From contig NZ_LR134376.1 in assembly GCF_900637545.1 (NCBI RefSeq), positions 4,090,001 through 4,154,000 on the forward strand: a stretch of 64,000 nt of DNA. Reading direction: 5' to 3'. Below the pieces are notes generated by a model. That model searched no databases and was not told the origin of the DNA. It was given only the letters and a program-made list of their open reading frames with translations. Source of the DNA: Aeromonas encheleia (GTDB lineage Bacteria > Pseudomonadota > Gammaproteobacteria > Enterobacterales > Aeromonadaceae). Of this stretch, positions 35,797 through 44,343 are shown piece by piece. A program made the position numbers and the translations under genes. Position 1 is the stretch's first letter. Each line of letters begins with the position of its first letter.

Positions 35797-37010
35797 TTGA
35801 ATGTCACCCTCTCCGGCAGCGGCTTGGTGTTTTCATTCTTGCTGTAGAAGAACAACAGGACGAAGAACCCGAAATACCCCAGTGAACAGATCTGTGCGAG
35901 CAGGGTCAGCGTCGGAGTCGATGGCAAGACGCCAAGCACACCCAGGATGACGAAGCAGACCACGAACTGGGCGATGTTCAGCTTGTGCAGGGTGCTGCGA
36001 TAGCGCACCGAGCGCACCTTGCAGCGATCCAGCCAGGGCAGCAGGAACAGCACTACGATGGAGAGTCCCATCATGATGACCCCCAGCAGCTTGTCAGGCA
36101 CCGCCCGCAAGATGGCGTAGAAGGGGGTGAAGTACCAGACCGGGGCTATGTGCTCCGGGGTCTTCAGACCATTCGCCACTTCGAAGTTCGGCTTCTCGAG
36201 GAAGTAACCCCACATGTCCGGCTTGAAGAAGATGATGGCGCAGAACAGGAACAGGAAGCCCGCCACCCCGATCATGTCCTTGACGGTGAAGTAAGGATGG
36301 AACGCCACCGCATCCAGCGGCCAGCCTTTCTCGTCCTTGTGCTTCTTGATGTCGATGCCGTCCGGGTTGTTGGAGCCCACCTCGTGCAGCGCCAGGATAT
36401 GCATGGCCACCAGCATCACCAGCACCAGCGGCAGCGCGATGACATGCAGCGCGAAGAAGCGGTTCAGGGTCGCGCCAGAGATGACATAGTCACCGCGGAT
36501 CCACAGGGTCAGATCGTCACCTATGACCGGGATGGCACCAAACAGCGAGATGATGACCTGGGCTCCCCAGAATGACATCTGTCCCCAGGGCAGCAGGTAG
36601 CCCATGAAGGCTTCCGCCATCAGCACCAGGAAGATCAGCATGCCGAAGATCCACAGCAGCTCGCGCGGCTTCTGGTAGGAGCCGTAGATCATGCCGCGGA
36701 ACATGTGCAGATAGACCACCACGAAGAAGGCCGAGGCGCCGGTGGAGTGCATGTAGCGCAGCAACCAGCCGTAATCCACATCCCGCATGATGTATTCCAC
36801 GGAGGCAAAGGCGCCCTCCGCCGACGGGTTGTAGTTCATGGTCAGCCAGATGCCTGTGATGATCTGGTTGACCAGCACCAACATGGCAAGCGAGCCGAAG
36901 AAATACCAGAAGTTCAGGTTCTTGGGGGCCGGGTACTTGGCCATGTGGTCGTTGTACATGGCGGTGAGCGGGAAACGATCGTCGATCCAGCCCATGAGTT
37001 TGGCAAACAT
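35793..37010 (-). CDS. petB: Cytochrome b of the bc1 complex
   Basis: 405 residues with about eight membrane helices. The heme-ligand helices (WLLRYMHSTGASAFFVVVYL; RFFALHVIALPLVLVMLVAM), the SFWGAQVI segment and the Qo-site motif variant (GYLLPWGQM) are visible. It oxidises ubiquinol in the inner membrane. It is the bacterial full-length form, with the b6-like and subunit-IV-like parts fused. Confidence 0.97.
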   Translation of the reverse strand: MFAKLMGWIDDRFPLTAMYNDHMAKYPAPKNLNFWYFFGSLAMLVLVNQIITGIWLTMNYNPSAEGAFASVEYIMRDVDYGWLLRYMHSTGASAFFVVVYLHMFRGMIYGSYQKPRELLWIFGMLIFLVLMAEAFMGYLLPWGQMSFWGAQVIISLFGAIPVIGDDLTLWIRGDYVISGATLNRFFALHVIALPLVLVMLVAMHILALHEVGSNNPDGIDIKKHKDEKGWPLDAVAFHPYFTVKDMIGVAGFLFLFCAIIFFKPDMWGYFLEKPNFEVANGLKTPEHIAPVWYFTPFYAILRAVPDKLLGVIMMGLSIVVLFLLPWLDRCKVRSVRYRSTLHKLNIAQFVVCFVILGVLGVLPSTPTLTLLAQICSLGYFGFFVLLFFYSKNENTKPLPERVTFK

Positions 37011-37012
37011 GG

Positions 37013-37603
37013 TCAGGCCTCCTTGCCATCGGCACCCACCAGAATGGTGGTGTCGCTAAGATATTGATATGGCGGAATGACCAGATTCAGTGGCGCAGGC
37101 ACGCCCTGGAACACTCGACCAGCCATGTCGAACTTGGAACCATGGCACGGGCAGAAGAAGCCGGAGGCCACCCCCTGCACCTGCTCGCCGAAGCTGTCAG
37201 GCAGGTAGGAAGGCGAACAACCCAGGTGCGTACAGATACCGACGGCGACGAAGATCTCCGGCTTGATGGATCTGTAGCCGTTGTGGGCGTAGTCCGGTTG
37301 TTGCGGCTCATCGGAGGCAGGATCGCGCAGCTTGTCCTCGTGCACAGCCAGGGCATCCAGCGTCTGCTTGGTGCGTTTCACCACCCAGACCGGCTTGCCG
37401 CGCCACTCGACGCGAATGAGCTGACCCGGCTCCAACTTACTGATATCCACTTCGACCGGGGCCCCTGCCGCTTTGGCTTTGGCGCTCGGGTTCCATGACT
37501 TTATAAACGGCACTGCGGTAAAAGCAGCTCCTACTCCACCAACGGCAACCGTTGACCAGGTAAGAAATCTGCGGCGACCGGTATCAACTGGCGCATTGCT
37601 CAT
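37013..37603 (-). CDS. petA: Rieske iron-sulfur protein of the bc1 complex
   Basis: 196 residues. A twin-arginine-type N-terminus (GRRRFLTWS) with a hydrophobic anchor precedes the Rieske domain with both cluster boxes, CTHLGC (C124, H126, C129) and CPCHGS (C151, H154). It is first in petABC and has a good sigma70 promoter upstream. Confidence 0.97.
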   Translation of the reverse strand: MSNAPVDTGRRRFLTWSTVAVGGVGAAFTAVPFIKSWNPSAKAKAAGAPVEVDISKLEPGQLIRVEWRGKPVWVVKRTKQTLDALAVHEDKLRDPASDEPQQPDYAHNGYRSIKPEIFVAVGICTHLGCSPSYLPDSFGEQVQGVASGFFCPCHGSKFDMAGRVFQGVPAPLNLVIPPYQYLSDTTILVGADGKEA

Positions 37604-37717
37604 CCAAAAACTCTCCCATGTGGACTCTGCTCATTCTTATAGTGTCCCCGTTCCCCTCTCTCCCGATGACAACTGCAACGGAAGCCGTATGGCAATTGAC
37701 ACAGAAAGACCATGGAA

Positions 37718-37746
37718 ATTTTAAAGAAAAGATAACAATTTGACAA
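37718..37746 (-). promoter_or_regulatory. Sigma70 promoter for petABC
   Basis: Minus strand TTGTCA (37741-37746), 17 bases, TAAAAT (37718-37723). It gives a leader of about 105 bases. The rest of the 37604-37836 gap is AT-rich with no gene. Confidence 0.7.
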
Positions 37747-37836
37747 GAAAGAGAAGCGATGGGTGAAAACAATAAATACACAAATATTTGTCTTTTGTGA
37801 CCTGTGGTTAGCATTGGCGTAGGGAATATTACCAAT

Positions 37837-37867
37837 AAAAAAAGCCTGGCAGTTGCCAGGCTTTTTT
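37837..37867 (-). terminator. Terminator of rplM-rpsI
   Basis: AAAAAAGCCTGGCA and TGCCAGGCTTTTTT with a 2-base loop, 31 bases after the rpsI stop. Confidence 0.92.
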
Positions 37868-37898
37868 GACACTCGTGAGAGTGCGTACCAAAAGCGAA

Positions 37899-38291
37899 TT
37901 AACGCTTGGAGTACTGCGGACGCTTACGAGCTTTGTGCAGACCGACTTTCTTACGCTCAACCTTACGGGCATCACGAGTAACAAAGCCTGCTTTACGCAG
38001 TTCGCCGCGCAGGGTCTCATCGTACTGCATCAGAGCACGAGTGATACCGTGGCGGATCGCACCAGCTTGACCGGAGATGCCGCCACCGTTAACGGTGATG
38101 TACAGATCCAGTTTCTCAGTCATTTCAACCAGTTCCAGCGGCTGACGAACTACCATGCGGGCAGTCGGACGACCGAAGTACTGCTCCAGGGAGCGCTGGT
38201 TGATGATGATTTTGCCGCTACCCGCTTTCATAAAGACGCGAGCAGTGGAGCTTTTGCGACGGCCGGTACCGTAGTATTGATTTTCTGCCAT
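37899..38291 (-). CDS. rpsI: Ribosomal protein S9 (uS9)
   Basis: 130 residues, the standard length, ending in the characteristic basic tail [11 protein letters not shown] that reaches the P-site t[16 protein letters not shown] at the N-terminus is conserved. It is co-transcribed after rplM with a 15-base gap. Confidence 0.98.
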   Translation of the reverse strand: MAENQYYGTGRRKSSTARVFMKAGSGKIIINQRSLEQYFGRPTARMVVRQPLELVEMTEKLDLYITVNGGGISGQAGAIRHGITRALMQYDETLRGELRKAGFVTRDARKVERKKVGLHKARKRPQYSKR

Positions 38292-38306
38292 GTTGCCAGT
38301 TCCCGA

Positions 38307-38735
38307 TTAGATATCCAGTACTTGAGGTTGCTGAGCAGCATGAGCGTGCTCGGCGCCTGCGTAAACTTTCAGTTTACGGAACATGGCACGGCCCAGCGGG
38401 CCCTTCGGCAGCATACCTTTGACGGCAGCTTCGATAACCATTTCCGGTTTACGCTGAATCAGCTTGTCGAAGCTGATTGACTTGATACCACCCGGGAAAC
38501 CGGAGTGAGAATGGTAGATTTTATCGGTAAATTTCTTACCGGTAACGTGTACCTTCTCAGCGTTTACAACGATGATGTAATCACCGGTGTCAACGTGCGG
38601 AGTGTACTCAGCTTTGTGCTTACCACGCAGACGAGCAGCGATCTCGGTTGCGATACGACCCAGAGTTTTACCTTCTGCGTCCACAATGTACCAGTCACGT
38701 TTTACGGTTTCTGGCTTGGCAACGAAAGTTTTCAT
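38307..38735 (-). CDS. rplM: Ribosomal protein L13 (uL13)
   Basis: 142 residues, the standard length. [20 protein letters not shown] and [16 protein letters not shown] are L13 signatures. It is the first gene of rplM-rpsI, with a ~140-base leader that may carry autogenous control. Confidence 0.98.
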   Translation of the reverse strand: MKTFVAKPETVKRDWYIVDAEGKTLGRIATEIAARLRGKHKAEYTPHVDTGDYIIVVNAEKVHVTGKKFTDKIYHSHSGFPGGIKSISFDKLIQRKPEMVIEAAVKGMLPKGPLGRAMFRKLKVYAGAEHAHAAQQPQVLDI

Positions 38736-38848
38736 TAAGTTAAACCCAATTACCTGTTACAGACCCAATTGCTTATGGGGGCTCTCCCACAAACAACAAA
38801 CGATGGCCTACCTGTACCCCTTCGAATACAAGTAAAGCTTAAAGTGTT

Positions 38849-38912
38849 GCTGTCTTATCGACAGCTGTAACGTGGGCCGGGCGATTATAAGTGAAGTTGC
38901 CTTAAATATCAC
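38849..38912 (-). promoter_or_regulatory. rplM promoter and leader hairpin
   Basis: Minus strand GTGATA (38907-38912), 17 bases, perfect TATAAT (38884-38889). The predicted transcript then folds GCTGTC-GATAA-GACAGC (38849-38865) close to its 5' end. L13 is known to repress its own operon in E. coli through the leader; whether this hairpin is the L13 site is inference. Confidence 0.6.
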
Positions 38913-39001
38913 CTGCTAATTTCACTGCCATGAAGCTAGCAAATGTCGCCCGGCCCTACCTGCCGCAGATGCCCATCCGACTGGCAGGCGCGGTATTGTG
39001 A

Positions 39002-40096
39002 CTAAGGAAGGTGCACTCTTGCAAGGTATTCGTGCGATTGCATTTCCTGAAGCCGCGAAAGACAACGCTTGAATTCGAAATTCAGCAGGCCATCCCCGTA
39101 GAGTGCTGACATGGGCACCGCCGCCGACAGTATGAGTTTGACGTGCCGCTCATAGAACTCGTCCACCATGGCGATGAAGCGGCGGGCCGCGTCATCCGTG
39201 CCGGTGCCCATGGGTTGGACATTGGCCAGCAGCACGGTATGAAACTCCCTGGCCAGTTCGATGTAGTCCCCCTGTGAGCGGGGGGTACAGCAAAGTTGCT
39301 CGAACTCCATATAAAGCACCCCTTCCCCCATCCCCAGCGTGCTCAGCTGGCGATGATTGACCTCCAGCATGGCCGCACTGACCTGTGCCTGACCGCTCAA
39401 CTGCCCAAAATAGCGATCGAGGTTACATTTGGCCTGCTGATCCAGCGGGAAGTGATAAATCTCCGCCTGCTCCAGCGTGCGCAGGCGATAGTCGACGCCA
39501 CCGTCCACGTTAAGTACCTCGCAATGACGCTCGATGAGCGCGATGGCGGGTAAAAAACGGGCGCGTTGCAGGCCATTGCGATAAAGCTCCTGCGGCGGGA
39601 TGTTGGAGGTTGCCACCAGCACCACCCCGTGGCCGAACAGCGCCTGGAACAGGGTGCCCAGCAGCATGGCGTCGGTGATGTCGGAGACAAAGAACTCGTC
39701 GAAGCAGATGACATCCGTCTCGCCGGCCAGCTTGCTGGCGATGAGCAGGAGGGGGTCGGCCTGGCCGGTCAAGCCCTTCAGTTCGGCGTGGATCCGGTGC
39801 ATGAAACGGTGGAAGTGGATGCGCAGTTTACGCTCACCCGGCAGGCTCTCGAAGAAAGTATCCATCAGCCAGGTCTTGCCTCGGCCCACTCCGCCCCACA
39901 TATAGAGTCCCAGGACGGGAGTCGGTGGCTTGGGTTTTTGCAGCCATCCCAACAGGCCGCGGGATCTGGTCGGAGTCGGGCTGGCGCACAAATCCTGATA
40001 GAGTCGCTCCAGGTGGCTCACGGCCATCGCCTGAGCCGGGTCGGCCAAAAAGCCGGGGCGCTGCAAATCCTGCTGATATTTTTGCTGCGGGGTCAT
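39002..40096 (-). CDS. zapE: Cell-division AFG1-like ATPase ZapE
   Basis: 364 residues from the ATG at 40096, which matches the usual start (TPQQKYQQDLQRPGF); upstream in-frame starts add non-conserved sequence. Walker A GGVGRGKT (68-75), the FHRFMHRIHAEL segment and FDEFFVSDITDAMLL are typical of the AFG1/ZapE family. It associates with FtsZ during division under stress. It is divergent from zapG. Confidence 0.95.
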   Translation of the reverse strand: MTPQQKYQQDLQRPGFLADPAQAMAVSHLERLYQDLCASPTPTRSRGLLGWLQKPKPPTPVLGLYMWGGVGRGKTWLMDTFFESLPGERKLRIHFHRFMHRIHAELKGLTGQADPLLLIASKLAGETDVICFDEFFVSDITDAMLLGTLFQALFGHGVVLVATSNIPPQELYRNGLQRARFLPAIALIERHCEVLNVDGGVDYRLRTLEQAEIYHFPLDQQAKCNLDRYFGQLSGQAQVSAAMLEVNHRQLSTLGMGEGVLYMEFEQLCCTPRSQGDYIELAREFHTVLLANVQPMGTGTDDAARRFIAMVDEFYERHVKLILSAAVPMSALYGDGLLNFEFKRCLSRLQEMQSHEYLARVHLP

Positions 40097-40236
40097 CCTG
40101 TAAACCGCCTCCAAGTCCCTGAATGAAGGACAAAATGGTATCACGCTCTCGGGGGGCACGGTATAGTGCCAACGAGGCATAGCGGTCAATCTGGCCGTCT
40201 CAACACTCATCGATTTAGCTGTAACAAGGAGCTTCT

Positions 40237-40617
40237 ATGACTCTGTTAAACGGGATCCTGCTGGCGGTAGCCGCTCTGATCATCGGCGTTCTGGTCGGTC
40301 GTTTCACGGTCCGCAGCCGGGATGCCGGGCGCCTGGAACAGGAGCTGAAAAAGGCCCATAAGGAACTGGAAAGCTATCAGGGCCAGATCACGACCCACTT
40401 TGCCGACAGCGCCGCCCTGATGGAGCAGCTGGCCGAGCAATACCAGACCCTCTATCGCCACATGGCCGAGCAGAGCAAGTTCCTGGCCAAGGTCCAGGAG
40501 CCGCTGTTCCGTGAGTCCCAGATCGAAGAGGGCAGCGATGCCTCCAGCAACGAGGAGCCGGGCCTGCCGCCGCGCGACTATGCCGGCGCCTCCGGTCTGC
40601 TCAAACAACCCAGCTAG
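40237..40617 (+). CDS. zapG: Z-ring/envelope protein ZapG (YhcB, DUF1043)
   Basis: 126 residues. One N-terminal membrane helix (ILLAVAALIIGVLVGRF) is followed by a coiled coil (LEQELKKAHKELESYQGQIT) and a disordered tail, the normal YhcB layout. AAGGAG precedes the ATG. The family links cell division and envelope synthesis. It is followed by degQ after ~80 bases. Confidence 0.93.
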   Translation: MTLLNGILLAVAALIIGVLVGRFTVRSRDAGRLEQELKKAHKELESYQGQITTHFADSAALMEQLAEQYQTLYRHMAEQSKFLAKVQEPLFRESQIEEGSDASSNEEPGLPPRDYAGASGLLKQPS

Positions 40618-40625
40618 TCCCTAGT

Positions 40626-40654
40626 GGAACTAATTACGCCTTATCGTGGTCAGA
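40626..40654 (+). promoter_or_regulatory. SigmaE-like promoter upstream of degQ
   Basis: GGAACTA (40626-40632), 16 bases, GTCAGA (40649-40654). The sigmaE consensus is GGAACTT-N16-GTCTAA, so the -35 matches 6 of 7 and the -10 matches 4 of 6. It starts 9 bases after the zapG stop and would give a ~40-base leader. Confidence 0.5.
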
Positions 40655-40698
40655 CCTTGACGATTGCCATGCAACTTTTTCTGGGAGCTGTTTCTCAT

Positions 40699-42057
40699 AT
40701 GCGTAAATCTCTTTCTGTGTTCAGTGTCTTAGCCCTCAGTGTCGGTATCGCCCTGTCTGCGGCGCCAGCGCAGGCTGCCCTGCCCTTGCTGTCGAACACT
40801 CAGGAAATGCCGAGCCTGGCCCCCGTGCTCGAGCAGGTGACCCCTGCCGTGGTCAACATCTCCGTCTCTGGCAAGAAGATCACGCGCCAGCGTCTGCCGG
40901 AACAATTCCGTTTCTTCTTCGGCCCCAACATGCCTGACGAGCAGGTGAGCGAGCAGCCCTTCCAGGCGCTGGGCTCAGGCGTCATCATCGATGCCAAGAA
41001 GGGCTATGTGATCACCAACGCCCACGTGGTTCACGATGCGGACGAGATCAAGGTCAATCTGAAGGACGGCCGTGAATACGCCGCCAAGAAGATTGGCGAA
41101 GACAAGCAGTCCGATATCGCGCTGCTGCAAATCAAGGCCGAGGATCTGGTGCAGATCAAGTTCGCCGACTCCGACGAGCTGCGGGTCGGTGACTATGCGC
41201 TGGCCATCGGCAACCCGTTCGGCCTGGGCCAGACAGTCACCTCGGGCATCGTCAGTGCCCTGGGCCGCAGCGGCCTCAACATCGAGAACCTGGAGAACTT
41301 CATCCAGACCGATGCGGCCATCAACTCCGGCAACTCGGGCGGCGCCCTGCTCAACCTGCGCGGTGAGCTGATCGGCATCAACACCGCCATCCTGGGGCCG
41401 AACGGCGGCAACATCGGCATCGGCTTTGCCATTCCGTCCAACATGGTGCGCGATCTGTCCGATCAGATCGTCAAGTACGGCGAAGTGCGCCGTGGCCAGT
41501 TGGGGATCACCGGCACCGAGCTGACCAACGAAATCGCCAAGACCTTCGGTTACAACAAGAAGGACGGCGCCTTCGTCAACCAGGTCATGCCTGACTCCGC
41601 CGCCGACAAGGCCGGCATCAAGGCCGGGGACATCATCATCAGCATCGATGGCAAGCCTATCCGCTCGTTCGGTGAGCTGCGTGCCAAGATTGCGACCATG
41701 GGGGCCGACAAGCAGGTTGCCCTTGGCCTGATCCGTGATGGCAAGGAGCAGAGCGTCAAGGTCACCCTGAAGAAGGCCGATGACAGCGAGATCCTCGCCA
41801 GCGCCCTGCACCCGGCACTGGAAGGCGCCAAGCTCAGCACCACCACAGAGCCGGTCACCGGCGTGGCTGTCTCCGATATCGATCCGCGCTCCCCTGCCGC
41901 CGCCTCCGGTCTGCAGAAGGGCGACATCATCATCGGGGTCAACCGCCTGCGTATCAACTCGCTGGGCGAGCTGACCAAGGTGTTGAAGAACAAGCCGGAC
42001 GTGCTGGCGCTGAACATTCAACGCGGCGACTCCTCGCTCTATTTGGTGATCCGTTAA
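40699..42057 (+). CDS. degQ: Periplasmic serine protease/chaperone DegQ
   Basis: 452 residues from the ATG at 40699, which begins a clean signal peptide (cleavage after APAQA). The HtrA triad is His109 (NAHVVHD), Asp139 (SDIALL) and Ser213 (GNSGGALL). Two PDZ domains follow (~270-360 and ~370-450), as in DegQ and DegP. No other DegP is in view; in relatives lacking degP, DegQ covers general periplasmic quality control. It ends at a GC-rich terminator before degS. Confidence 0.95.
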   Translation: MRKSLSVFSVLALSVGIALSAAPAQAALPLLSNTQEMPSLAPVLEQVTPAVVNISVSGKKITRQRLPEQFRFFFGPNMPDEQVSEQPFQALGSGVIIDAKKGYVITNAHVVHDADEIKVNLKDGREYAAKKIGEDKQSDIALLQIKAEDLVQIKFADSDELRVGDYALAIGNPFGLGQTVTSGIVSALGRSGLNIENLENFIQTDAAINSGNSGGALLNLRGELIGINTAILGPNGGNIGIGFAIPSNMVRDLSDQIVKYGEVRRGQLGITGTELTNEIAKTFGYNKKDGAFVNQVMPDSAADKAGIKAGDIIISIDGKPIRSFGELRAKIATMGADKQVALGLIRDGKEQSVKVTLKKADDSEILASALHPALEGAKLSTTTEPVTGVAVSDIDPRSPAAASGLQKGDIIIGVNRLRINSLGELTKVLKNKPDVLALNIQRGDSSLYLVIR

Positions 42058-42065
42058 GTCCCTCA

Positions 42066-42096
42066 CACCCGCGGCAACCGCCGCGGGTGATTTTTA
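42066..42096 (+). terminator. Terminator between degQ and degS
   Basis: CACCCGCGGC and GCCGCGGGTG with a 4-base loop, followed by ATTTTTAT. Confidence 0.9.
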
Positions 42097-42146
42097 TCCA
42101 CCGATAGTGTTATTCTCTGCGCGCAGCATGTACGGACGAGAATGAC

Positions 42147-43268
42147 ATGAAAATCCCACCTTTGATCAGTTACTTGGGCAAGTCCGTCGGCTTCGGCCTC
42201 ACCGTCGCGGCGCTCCTGTTGCTGCTGTTTCCCAATTTTCGAGGTGGTGCCCCCCTGCCGGGCCTCATCACCAATGCCCGCGAGCTGAGCTTCTCCTACG
42301 CCGCCCATCGCGCCGGCCCTGCCGTCGTCAACATCTACACCCGCAGCTTCGCCGGCAATCGTGGCGAGAAGGCCGAACTCAGGCCACAGGGGCTGGGCTC
42401 AGGCGTCATCATGAACCAGCGCGGCCACGTGCTGACCAACTACCACGTCATCGCCGATGCGGACCAGATCATAGTCGCGCTGCAAGATGGCCGGGTATTC
42501 AGCGCCGAGCTGATCGGCACCGACAAGCTGACCGATCTGGCGGTGCTCTACATCGAATCCGATAACCTGCCGGTCATCCCGCAGGATCCGGAGCGGCTGC
42601 CGGATGTGGGGGACGTGGTGCTCGCCATCGGCAATCCCTACAACGTCGGCCAAACCATCACTCAGGGCATCATCAGCGCCACCGGCCGGATCGGCCTCTC
42701 CAGCATGGGACCGGACAGCAATGGCCGGCAGGATCTGCTGCAGACCGATGCCGCCATCAACGAGGGCAACTCGGGCGGCGCCCTGGTCAACGGCCGTGGC
42801 GACCTGGTGGGCATCAACACCGCCGCCTACCACCTCAACGGCAATCAGGAGAGCTACGGCATCAGCTTCGCCATCCCCTACAAGCTGGCCAAGCGCATCA
42901 TGGACGAGCTGATCGCCAACGGCCGGGTCATTCGTGGCTACCTCGGCGTCTCCAGCGTCGAGATCAACCCCATAGTCGCGCGCATGATGAACCTCGGCGA
43001 TCTGCAGGGCCTGGTGGTGGAGAGCCTGGATCCCAACGGTCCCGCCACCAAGGCAGGGCTCAAGCGGGGTGACGTGCTGCTCAAGATCAACGGGGAAGCC
43101 ATCAGCGGCGTGCGGGCCGTGATGGACAGGATCGTCGAGAGCCGCCCCGGCACCAAGCTCCGCATCTCGGTGATCCGCAACGGCAAGCCGCTGGACGTCG
43201 AGGTCGTCATCGAGGAAGACGTGCGCTACCAGAACCTGCCGAGTACCAGCGCCGCCTCCGCCAGCTGA
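42147..43268 (+). CDS. degS: Membrane-anchored regulatory protease DegS
   Basis: 373 residues. One N-terminal membrane anchor (~13-30, GFGLTVAALLLLLFP), protease domain with His100 (TNYHVIAD), Asp130 (LTDLAVL) and Ser209 (EGNSGGAL), then a single PDZ domain. It senses misfolded porins and makes the first cut in RseA to release sigmaE. It follows degQ with its own 5' gap. Confidence 0.95.
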   Translation: MKIPPLISYLGKSVGFGLTVAALLLLLFPNFRGGAPLPGLITNARELSFSYAAHRAGPAVVNIYTRSFAGNRGEKAELRPQGLGSGVIMNQRGHVLTNYHVIADADQIIVALQDGRVFSAELIGTDKLTDLAVLYIESDNLPVIPQDPERLPDVGDVVLAIGNPYNVGQTITQGIISATGRIGLSSMGPDSNGRQDLLQTDAAINEGNSGGALVNGRGDLVGINTAAYHLNGNQESYGISFAIPYKLAKRIMDELIANGRVIRGYLGVSSVEINPIVARMMNLGDLQGLVVESLDPNGPATKAGLKRGDVLLKINGEAISGVRAVMDRIVESRPGTKLRISVIRNGKPLDVEVVIEEDVRYQNLPSTSAASAS

Positions 43269-43285
43269 GGCGAGACCCGACCACC

Positions 43286-43312
43286 ACAAGGGGCGCCATT
43301 GGAGCCCCTTGT
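43286..43312 (+). terminator. Hairpin terminator after degS
   Basis: ACAAGGGGC and GCCCCTTGT across a 9-base loop, 17 bases after the stop; the following bases are pyrimidine-rich but not a pure T run. Confidence 0.65.
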
Positions 43313-43599
43313 CATTCCTCCCTCCCTGGTTCCCCCGCATGAGTTCTCCCCCACTCCGTGAGATGACTCACAGTTTCCGCCAACGATCCCACCCTGGTCA
43401 CCGCCGCGAAAGTGCGGGCCCGATCACATAGAGTCGGCTCCGATAGCCCCCCTTTGCTCCCCTGGCACACGGAAAGGGTCCCTTTCGAGGAGTTCCGGCC
43501 TGGGATTTCCATTTCGAATCGGAAAAACACTGCCTCCTCTGCATTTCCCCCCGGGCTTAGAGTAAGGCTATTCCTTCTGCCAGCCTTGGAGAGCAGACA
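43313..43599 (+). promoter_or_regulatory. Control region of the SFCGS/DUF4310-4312 operon, with CRP site
   Basis: About 290 bases with no gene. CGTGAGATGACTCACA (43357-43372) matches the CRP core TGTGA-N6-TCACA at 9 of 10 positions. Downstream are a gapless palindrome-like GAAAGGG-T-CCCTTTC (43472-43486), a second TTTCC/GGAAA inverted pair (~43508-43527), and AAGGCT/AGCCTT (~43564-43587) just before the ribosome-binding site. These are candidates for the operator of the downstream PRD regulator and a leader hairpin. I could not choose a -10 with confidence. Confidence 0.6.
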
Positions 43600-43977
43600 T
43601 TGACTACCGACACCCATGACACCGCCCTGACCCCGGACAGCCCGCCGCTGCTGCGCAAGACCGAGCTGGTCCTGGCCCGCATCCACAGCCTGCTCGGCGA
43701 GCAGGGCATCATCCCCAACGAGGTGCAGAAGCAGATGCTCGCCTCCCACGTCAAAGCCATGGTGTGGCGCTCTCATAGCGGTGAATCCCTGCCGGAGGTC
43801 GACCTCAGCCTGTTCGAGGAGATCTCCCCCCTTTCCCTGCGACTGGCCGAACAGGTTGTCGCCTGGCTGGACAGGCTGGCCCATGAAGAGGCGCACCTCT
43901 TGTCCGTCCATTTCGAAGTTGCCAAAGAAAATGAACTCAGCTCAGCTGCTCGACCAGTAACCACAGGAGATATCTAA
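43600..43977 (+). CDS. Stand-alone PRD-domain-like protein
   Basis: 125 residues from a TTG start with GGAGAG 7 bases upstream; no in-frame ATG exists near the start. Two histidines sit where PTS-regulation domains have them: His50 in LASHVKAMVWR and His104 in AHLLSVHFEVAKE. Stand-alone PRD proteins of this size accompany SFCGS operons. It probably takes or relays phosphoryl groups, or binds the regulator at 49238, but it has no DNA-binding domain. It is the first gene of the operon, so it may report transport activity. No function is proven. Confidence 0.7.
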   Translation: MTTDTHDTALTPDSPPLLRKTELVLARIHSLLGEQGIIPNEVQKQMLASHVKAMVWRSHSGESLPEVDLSLFEEISPLSLRLAEQVVAWLDRLAHEEAHLLSVHFEVAKENELSSAARPVTTGDI

Positions 43978-44343
43978 ATGTCAGCCATCAAACTCGTGAT
44001 TGGAGATCGTCTCGGCAAGGGTCAGAAAGTGGGCGCAGGGGCGGAAGCCGCCGGCGCCAGCGTGACCGTCATCCCCGGCATGGCCGCGGACATGAAGCTC
44101 GGTGATGTGATGAACAAGGAGCAGGCGGATCTCGGCATCTCCTTCTGCGGCAGCGGCGGCGCCGGCGCCATCACCGCCCAGACCAAGTACGGCTACAAAT
44201 GCCGCTACGGCATGCGCTCCGTCGAGGAGGGCGTCACCGCCATCAATGACGGCTGCGTGGTGCTCGGCTTCGGCTTCATGGACAAGGAAGAGCTGGGCCA
44301 GAAGCTGGTCGAAGCCTTCGCCAAGAAACACGGTCGCGCCTGA
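43978..44343 (+). CDS. SFCGS-family glycine-rich protein
   Basis: 121 residues, AGGAGA before the ATG. The name-giving motif is ISFCGSGGAGA (Cys57), in a protein with other glycine-rich turns (GDRLGKGQKVGAG). No signal peptide or membrane segment, so it is cytosolic. The cysteine-glycine loop recalls the phospho-cysteine loop of PTS EIIB proteins, though it lies mid-protein rather than near the N-terminus; that comparison is my inference. It starts directly after the PRD gene and overlaps the next gene by one base. Confidence 0.8.
   Translation: MSAIKLVIGDRLGKGQKVGAGAEAAGASVTVIPGMAADMKLGDVMNKEQADLGISFCGSGGAGAITAQTKYGYKCRYGMRSVEEGVTAINDGCVVLGFGFMDKEELGQKLVEAFAKKHGRA

Noticed and set aside
43461-43480. 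Sigma54 promoter in the catabolic control region (CTGGCACACGG)
   Set aside because: The -12 position reads GG rather than GC, and the regulator has no sigma54-interaction domain.
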